A stretch of DNA of 64,000 bases from Branchinecta lynchi (Eukaryota; Arthropoda; Branchiopoda; Anostraca; Branchinectidae), in the NCBI GenBank assembly GCA_023053575.1, contig JAKZAP010000010.1, positions 18,040,628 through 18,104,627 of the forward strand, given 5' to 3'. Positions within the stretch are counted from its first letter, which is position 1. Each line of letters begins with the position of its first letter. Below are positions 57,420-64,000 of this stretch, piece after piece. The notes beneath the pieces were generated by a model. That model was not told where the DNA came from. It searched no databases and saw only the letters and a list, made by a program, of their open reading frames with translations. The position numbers were made by a program, and so were the translations under genes.

Positions 57420-57706
57420 TTTTTGATTGATTAGCTTTGAGAGGGCTCACTAAAATCTCCGTTCTTCGAGAATGTTCCCGGAATATGGCAGTTTATTTTA
57501 ATGATAGTTTTCAATAATAGAATCACGTGGCGTCCGACCCCCTGCAACAGATGCCATATTGGGACTCTAGATGCGCCATCTAGCATAACGCAACGTATCT
57601 TGATTTCAAGGTTGGATAGTAGAGATGGCGTCGTGGTTCTAGACGAGGAGGTTTACAGACTCCGCAGTTGATAATCTGTCAGAAGTAATGTATATGTAGT
57701 TTTACT

Positions 57707-57712
57707 ATTAAA
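57707..57712 (+). other. raptor: Candidate raptor polyadenylation signal ATTAAA
   Basis: The hexamer ATTAAA lies 288 bases after the raptor stop, followed by T/G-rich sequence within about 40 bases. It is the common variant of AATAAA. Another AATAATAG run near 57513 is weaker. The choice is a guess. Confidence 0.3.
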
Positions 57713-57719
57713 TGTGAAT

Positions 57720-58040
57720 GCAATTTTATTATATGATTGTGTGAAACACTGTGGAGGATTCTGGAATAGAGAAGTAAGTAGAGAGTAGAGTTAGTTTAAA
57801 GCAGAAACTGTGTCTTTTGACACCATTTTTTTATTAAACATAATAGTTTTTCACGGCAGTAAACCACAGAATAATTCAACCATAGTACTTTGCATAGAAA
57901 ATGCTTGAAAAATCCTGAGCAAAAAAAGTATGCTTTATTGACCTGCCTAATTGGTTGGTTGTCAATCCGCAGCAAGCGGCGCCCACCAATCAGATAACGA
58001 GAACGAAGCTCGTTGTGCATCGCGTATGTTAGTAGTATCA
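57720..58040. other. Downstream intergenic stretch
   Basis: Nothing recognised between the raptor 3' UTR and the repeat at 58045. Confidence 0.4.
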
Positions 58041-58044
58041 AGAA

Positions 58045-58545
58045 CAAATAATCCAACAGAACATCCGTCTTTGGTCCCATGCAGCGACTGTGGATACCCC
58101 GACAAAACTGAGTGGAGCTGGAGAGCTGTGAGCTGTGAGCTGATACCCGTCTACTTGCCTCTTCGCCGCTGCTCATACCAAATGAAAAACTGTAGCAGGC
58201 GTGGAAAACCCGGTCTGTAGCGAGTCAGACGTGACGTCATAGTGGTGGCCAACCAATAAGCTGTAAAGGACGACTCAGACGCCAAATTTCCTCTTCGGGG
58301 CTCTACTGGGATATAGCTGTTTGTAGAGGCGACGAATTATGATTTACGCATAGCTCCTACTCTCCTCTCGTTTGCGTCGGGTAGGGTATCGATAATATAT
58401 TCGACTCCGCATGGTCGTATTACAGAGATAGGGAGACGGACGAGGCGCTGGTGGGATGACTGTGGCTTTCGGTAGGGACGTTACTCGCTAGTGGTGCTAG
58501 TGTCGCTGCTATTCGAGTGTGTCCCTTTTTCAAGTATTACGTTAC
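58045..58545 (+). repeat. Repeat shared with 62580-63410
   Basis: GCAGCGACTGTGGATACCCC, GACAAAACTGAGTGGA, ATATTCGACTCCGCATGGTC and ATTACAGAGATAGGGA match the blocks at 62605, 63350 and 63375. CGCTAGTGGTGCTAGTG at its end recurs at 32008. Confidence 0.7.
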
Positions 58546-58837
58546 ACGTTACAAGTAATTACGAAAATTTTGGGCATCAGTATTAAAAGCAACCTAAAAT
58601 GAATGAATTTTATTTATAGCCCGCCAAACAACAAAAGAAGAATGGGCCAAGTAAATAAAGAACGAGGAAAACAAATTAAAAAATAAACTAACAAGAAAAC
58701 TTCGTATTAACATATATATACAAAACACGAAAAATCGAACATTCAGCAAATTGACTTTGCAGCCAGTTGAACTTCTCCTTTTCCATCGTAGACATCGTGA
58801 TTCGTGACAGGTGAAAAACTGGAACATGATCATACAT

Positions 58838-61800
58838 AATCTATTTGGTATTACAAAGCTATCCGTAACTTTTCAGGATCAAAATACCATCTACCACCTA
58901 CATACCATCACATCTGCTAATTCTTTCGAAACCATCGTTGTTTTACATTATCATTTGTATCCGTTGCGTTAACACGGTCGTAAATCGGAAACCTCTCACC
59001 GCCGAAGATGATCATGGTATAAAAGCACGACTGTTACTTACAAGAGTTACAATCCCTGACAAGTCTCACAATTGGGTTCTGCCTATTCTTTGTTGAGTTT
59101 GTATCCTACCCATAAAGTTGTCAAGCCCTCAAAGACTTTAACTCCATGTTACAGTGATAGACCAAGGAGACTAATTTTCTTACCCTCAGATTTATAGTGA
59201 TAAAAGAATGTGCAGCAGTTTTCGAAAGTTTCTAGCCCCTCATGAACACCTTTTAGCAACCGATTCTTACTTACAAGTCCGTCTCCCCGTTATAGACATG
59301 GGACCAAATTGTTCTCACGATCAAATAGACATGAAAGAAATAATAGGATTAATAGGTACACGAACTACCAACGTTGCTAACCCCTCATCGCCGAAGATGA
59401 TTCTGGTCCAACAACCGTTTGTTGCTTACAACGACCCTACATGTCTCACGATCGGGATCGGCCTATTTTTGGTTTCAGTGTGTACCTCACTACTGAAGTT
59501 GCCAACCCCTCCAAACATTCAAACTGTTGTATCTCGTGAAGAAATTTTTGTACCATAAAACAGATGACACAAACTTTGATCAGCTCATCGACGTCTACTG
59601 AATGCCTTACAAAAAAATTCTATCTGCATTAGTTCAAAAGTTGACTTTTTTGTCGTAGGCCAACTTTCTAATTTCACCGTTTAGAAAGGAGCAAAGGATA
59701 AGCTCTAATTTCTTCAGCAGTGAGAGAACTTTTAAAGTTTAAGGGTCTCGTCGGACATCATTTATCTTCCTCACCACCAATTTGTAAGAAATGCAATGAT
59801 AAACTCAGCTGAAACCACGAACAGAAACGGGTAGAAACAATAGATGGCAGCACTTTCTTAACCGTGGGAAAATGACACTTTTTTTATTCTGTAAACTTTT
59901 CTATTTATCGCTCAAGGAAGATGTATTGGCTGTGGGGCCAGGGAACTGCCGCACATATTTCGCACTTATAGATTTTAGTCCATCCTAAGTTTAAAACTGG
60001 TGCTTCTCTGCTTGCCTGCTAGAACGGAGCTTTCCACTCGAAAGCAGAAACATGTCTACGACAGACGTGAGAAAGAGACTGACAAAGATTGACCCTTCAA
60101 AATCGATAGGCCCTGATGGAATCCACCCCCGTCTCCTCAAGGAAACAGCCGAAATAGTTGCAGAACCCCTCTCCAGGATATTCCAAATCTCATTAGAACG
60201 TTCAGAAGTCCCCACTGACTGGAAAAAAGCGACTGTGATCCCAATCCACAAAAAAAGAAGGACGAAACAAGGCAGAAAACTATAGGCCCATAAGTCTTAC
60301 CAGTGTGGTAGCAAAGTTGATAGAGTGGATAGTGAATAGTGCCATAATGCAACACCTCGAGTTAAACAAAGTCTTGAGCGAAGGCCAGCATGGGTTTCGC
60401 CCCAACAGGTCAGTCGACACAAATTTCCACCACACATATCATGATGTAACTGACATGTTGGACAAAAACATACCTGTCGATGTGATCCTACTTGATCAGG
60501 AGAAGGCCTTTGACAAAATTGCCCACAGGAGACTTATGTTGAAAATCAAAGCCGTTGGAACAGAAGAGGAAACAGTCAAGTGGATTAAGGAGTTCCTTAG
60601 CGGCAGAACTCAGCGAGTCTGCATTTGGGGTAGTAACGGATGTCAAGCACTATCGGACGAAACTGCCGTCACCAGTGGTGTCCCGCAAGGAACAATCCTT
60701 GGTCCGACCATTTACAATATATATGTCAATGACATGTGTAAGCCTCTGAAAAACAAAAACACCCTGTATGCAGACGACACCAAGCTCTTCGGACCAGCCG
60801 ACCATAGGAGTATCCAAGCCGACCTAAACCTACTCACAGCCTGGGCAGACACTTGGTTAACTAAGTTCAACGCAAAGAAGACCAAAGTCATTCATATTGG
60901 GCATAACAACCCCCACAACCAATACACCATGGATACCCCCCACGGAAGACAAGTAATCGAGAGCAGCAGCTGCGAAAAGGACCTTGGTGTGCTTATCGAT
61001 GCCGAGCTCAAGTTTCACAAGCACACGCAAAACGTCGTCAGTAGTGCTAATCGAGCACTTGGAGTCATCAAGCGAACTGTAAGCAGTAGGAGTCCTAAGG
61101 TGATCAGCAAGTTATACACGTCGCTCGTCAGGCCGAAGCTGGAAGTTGGAGTCTCACTAGCATACCCGCAATACGAGATGGACAAACGCATTATCGAAGG
61201 TGTCCAGCGACGTGCAACGAAAATGGTCAAAGGATTGCAAAGCACCCCATACCCAGAACGACTCAAAGCCCTGAACATCCCCACAATGACCTACAGGAGA
61301 AATCGTGGTGATATGATAGCTGTGTACAAGCATTTGAGCAGCAACATCCCACCCAACATTTTCGTGCCAAACACAGGAGGAACCACCAGGGGCCACCCAA
61401 AAAAGCTGAAGAAGAGGCCTGTACTGAAACGGCATGCACAGAACTTCTTCACAAGTAGGTCGATCAACTTGTGGAACGCGCTAGCAGATTCCACTGTTAC
61501 CTGCCAAACAACAAATAGCTTCAAACAACATTTGGACAAGGAGTGGTCAGGCAAACAGTGGAGATTCAACTGGAAACCTGAACAAGACAGCACCCATGAA
61601 GGCGTATATTAGGAGAAATCCTATTCGCCTGCAATTGCAAATTTGCAGGTAATTTGCAGGTTTGCAGGTATGGTTTGATGAAATGAAAGCTTGGCTGCAT
61701 AACTCCAAATAGTCCTCTCTGACATAGGCTATACAGCTCCACTTTAGTTCACACACTGTTGGCTCTGGCTCAATTACAAGGAAAAACTATCCTTTTTGGC

Positions 61801-61990
61801 CCCAGGCAAGAGTTCTACGGAGCTTTTCAAAATGTAACGTCATATTCATCAATCCAGCCTAAGGTCCACACTTTCCGTAAAAACCGCACAGGTTAGACCC
61901 TTACCACTTTCTAAGAATAAGAGTAAATCGGGTACTAGGAAAAAATAAACACGACAAAACCAAAGTGTTGCTCTCGCAACACAATCCGCA
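58838..61990 (+). mobile_element. Relative of the 23-25 kb element, carrying a reverse transcriptase frame
   Basis: 58838-60050 is the reverse complement of 23410-24165, with extra ~150 bp units (CACCGCCGAAGATGATCATG, CCCCTCATCGCCGAAGATGA). 61669-61985 is the reverse complement of 23110-23405, ending AAAACCAAAGTGTTGCTCTC. Between these two parts is the RT frame 60052-61612, absent from the 23 kb copy. The left end past 58838 is lost. Confidence 0.7.
60052..61612 (+). pseudogene. CR1-type reverse transcriptase, frameshifted, no endonuclease
   Basis: LINE RT. The first frame (60052-60282) has RKRLTKIDPSKSIGPDGIHP and WKKATVIPIHKK. It then shifts by one base at an A7 run (60250-60256) into the frame that reads ENYRPISLTSVVAKLIEW and ends at 61612. 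Motifs: LLDQEKAFDKI near 60490, SGVPQGTILGPTIYNIYVND near 60675, LYADDTKLF near 60763, KDLGVLIDAELKF near 60976, KLYTSLVRPKLE near 61110, VQRRATKMVKGL near 61200 and MTYRRNRGDMIAVYK near 61287, all typical of the CR1 group. The endonuclease is missing; the frame begins right at the RT domain next to the repeat arm. About 520 codons in total. Confidence 0.9.
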
Positions 61991-62575
61991 AACGCAAATA
62001 ATTAAACTTGTATGCGAGAACACAAATTTGGTTAATTAAAATGAAACACGTTAACTAGACGCCCGCAAAACAGTGAGACTCGTATTTTTTAAGTTTGACT
62101 GAAAAGCCAATTTATTTCTGTATCATTTAACTGAATACACTGCATTATTTGGCTTGTGTTAAAGTTTAACTGAAAAGCGAACTTATTGTTGTGTCATTTA
62201 ATTGAACACTGAATTACTTGGAATTTGCAAAGAGATTTTTGTTTTCCACTATCTGCTCTAGTTATGACGTTCGGAATATCTGCGGCCGTCCCCACAGCGT
62301 AATTCTACTATGACGCGGGAAATTTTAATCTTAACACAAACGCGAATTTTCAGTGGGCAGTGGTGAGATTGGTGAAGATTGCTTAGTGCCTGAACAAAAA
62401 AAAAGCATAAATCTTTCTCGTAAGGCATACAACAAAAATAAAAGCGCATAGAGGTACGACAAATCACGGGGAAATTCCACTATTTGAAAATCGTCTTCGT
62501 GAATAGCGGAGCAACGAAGTAACGCATTTTCAGCGGGTCTTCAAGCCAATTTAAGTGAATAAGTGATGGCAAGAA
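61991..62575. other. Intergenic stretch
   Basis: A loose direct repeat (AAGTTTGACTGAAAAGCCAA and AAGTTTAACTGAAAAGCGAA, 62090 and 62163). Nothing else recognised. Confidence 0.45.
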
Positions 62576-62579
62576 CATA

Positions 62580-63410
62580 TATTCAGATAGAACTTCTTTA
62601 GTCGCGTGCAGCGACTGTGAAAACCCCGACAAAACTTAGCGGACCTATAGGTATTTACTCCAGCTTTGAGCTGATGTTGCTGCCCGTTTACTCCTCTTCC
62701 GTCTTCGCCGTTGCTTATCGCAGAAGAAATAGTGAAGGAGGCTGGCAGAAGGCGCACTCCGCCCGCTGACCCGCTCTGGAGCGCGTCCATAGAACTAATC
62801 AGCTTTGACTGCTAATTTTCCTCACCAGCGATTTACAATCGATTTAGCTATTTGTAGAGGTAACGAAACGTGATGTGGCGCGAAGCTAGTAGTGTAGTGT
62901 TGGGCGATATTCAGGAACATCGAAATATCTATATTTTCAAATTCGATTATAGATATTTTGATTATCGTAAACTGATATTTGAACCTGTTTATACTGCTAC
63001 ATTTTTCATGGACAAAAAACCTTAACAATACGAAAACTGAACTAAAACGACAAAATCAAATATTCCCATTAAGAAATAGTAGCATTTCCACGCTTTTCCT
63101 TCCCGGTCTGTTTCTTCTCCCAAACTGAAATCAAGTTTGAAATCCCTATTTGTACTTTTTGTTCTGAAAATCCCGTATGATAGAGTGTTGCAAATCGTAA
63201 AGCAACCATTGAAAATATAGATATTTGAAAAGTCAATATTGAAAATATCGATATTTTCAATATTATCGATATTTCGATTATCGTATCGAATATCGCCCAA
63301 CACTAGAAACTATATTAACCTCCGCTCGTTCGTAGCGGATAGGGTATGGGGAAATATTTGACTCCGCATGGTCAGATTACAGAGACAGGGACACGGAGGT
63401 TCTATCAGAT
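62580..63410 (+). repeat. Repeat shared with 58045-58545, split by a MITE
   Basis: The family continues on both sides of 62896-63304: GCAGCGACTGTGAAAACCCC at 62608 and GACTCCGCATGGTCAGATTA at 63360. Confidence 0.7.
62896..63304. mobile_element. MITE with TIR AGTGTTGGGCGATATTC
   Basis: The left end AGTGTTGGGCGATATTC is inverted at the right as GAATATCGCCCAACACT. The inside is rich in ATCGATATT/AATATCGAT words. The (C)AGTGTTGGGC terminus resembles hAT elements; no clear 8 bp duplication. Inserted into the repeat 62580-63410. Confidence 0.75.
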
Positions 63411-63479
63411 TATTTGTTCTTCGTGATGGGTAATATTGTCCTATCCCGGCCTTTTTCGGTTAAACTTCAAGGATTTTTT

Positions 63480-63800
63480 TTTATTTTTTACTATTTTATT
63501 CGGTCAGTCCATTTCATAATTCGGTCATTAATCAGATTTATTTGGTTCTGATTCGTGACCGAATTCGATAATTCTTCCAACTGTTGTTCAGTCCGCATCG
63601 ATTTCGCCGCATCCGGTCCGTCCTTGCGTAAATTTGGTGATTTAACCTATTTATTTGGTCTCATTCTCTATCAAATTCGGTCCCATTCGGTCAGTCCATT
63701 TCATAATTAGGTGAGATTCATTTGGTTCTGATTCGTTACCGAATACGGTAATTAACCGGATTTTTCTTTAGTCCGTTTCTAATTAATAGACTTGCCAAAT
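63480..63800 (+). repeat. ~185 bp tandem repeat rich in ATTCGGT
   Basis: TCGGTCAGTCCATTTCATAA occurs at 63501 and 63687 and ATTTGGTTCTGATTCGT at 63539 and 63720. The rest to 64000 has further TTCGGT words. Confidence 0.6.
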
Positions 63801-64000
63801 CCGGTTGTTTTAGGTGGTTCTAACAAGAGTTGTATTCCATTACGAAATTCGGTTGTAATACCGCTCTCAATCTTTTCTTTATTTTTTTAGTTCGTTTTCG
63901 GTATGCTAAGAATTCATTATTTGCTTCAGCCCAGTTGCTGAGTTCGGTAATTGAAGTGGTATATATTACGGTAGCTTCAGCTGGTTCCTGTTCATGTTTT

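Overview
This is animal nuclear DNA. Protein-coding exons are separated by long introns with GT..AG borders, LINE-type retrotransposons in many states of decay are frequent, and there are dozens of non-autonomous repeats. The organism is probably an invertebrate (arthropod-like), but the species cannot be fixed from the sequence alone. No operon, bacterial gene or CRISPR array is present.

The one host gene I recognise is raptor (RPTOR, regulatory-associated protein of mTOR), + strand. The window starts inside it and holds its 3' half. Eight exons between 12490 and 57419 join in one uninterrupted frame of 426 codons including the stop: 12490-12665, 18215-18385, 22613-22793, 38169-38268, 42410-42571, 53815-53983, 56194-56310 and 57218-57419. 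They encode the end of the pre-propeller linker and the complete C-terminal seven-blade WD40 propeller. A further exon at 7006-7109 and a phase-compatible candidate at 7169-7286 lie upstream. The RNC/caspase-like and HEAT regions must lie upstream of the window.

Layout: 1-6737 is a pair of LINEs, one apparently nested in the 3' UTR of the other, both with a single in-frame stop at the same conserved Trp position. 6738-57419 is raptor, whose introns (0.9 to 15.4 kb) are packed with 3' ends of LINEs (13.7, 14.5, 15, 16, 17.5, 21.6, 37-39, 41.7 kb), MITE-like elements with terminal inverted repeats, TTAA-flanked piggyBac-like MITEs, and a dispersed family beginning with GGGATCCCAAAACG that carries an internal array of about 130 bp units (26-30.7, 43.5-45.4 and 48.1-49.1 kb). 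There is also an inverted-repeat-bounded element at 23.1-25.1 kb. After the raptor stop, 57420-64000 is intergenic repeat DNA with a frameshifted reverse transcriptase pseudogene (60052-61612) inside a relative of the 23-25 kb element.

Points most worth checking: the coincident Trp-to-stop positions in the two LINEs, the relation between the inverted-repeat element and the reverse transcriptase, three dispersed copies of a hammerhead-ribozyme-like core, a tRNA T-arm-like fragment inside a perfect 30 bp hairpin, and the common 'hairpin plus microsatellite' 3' ends shared by otherwise different LINE fragments.
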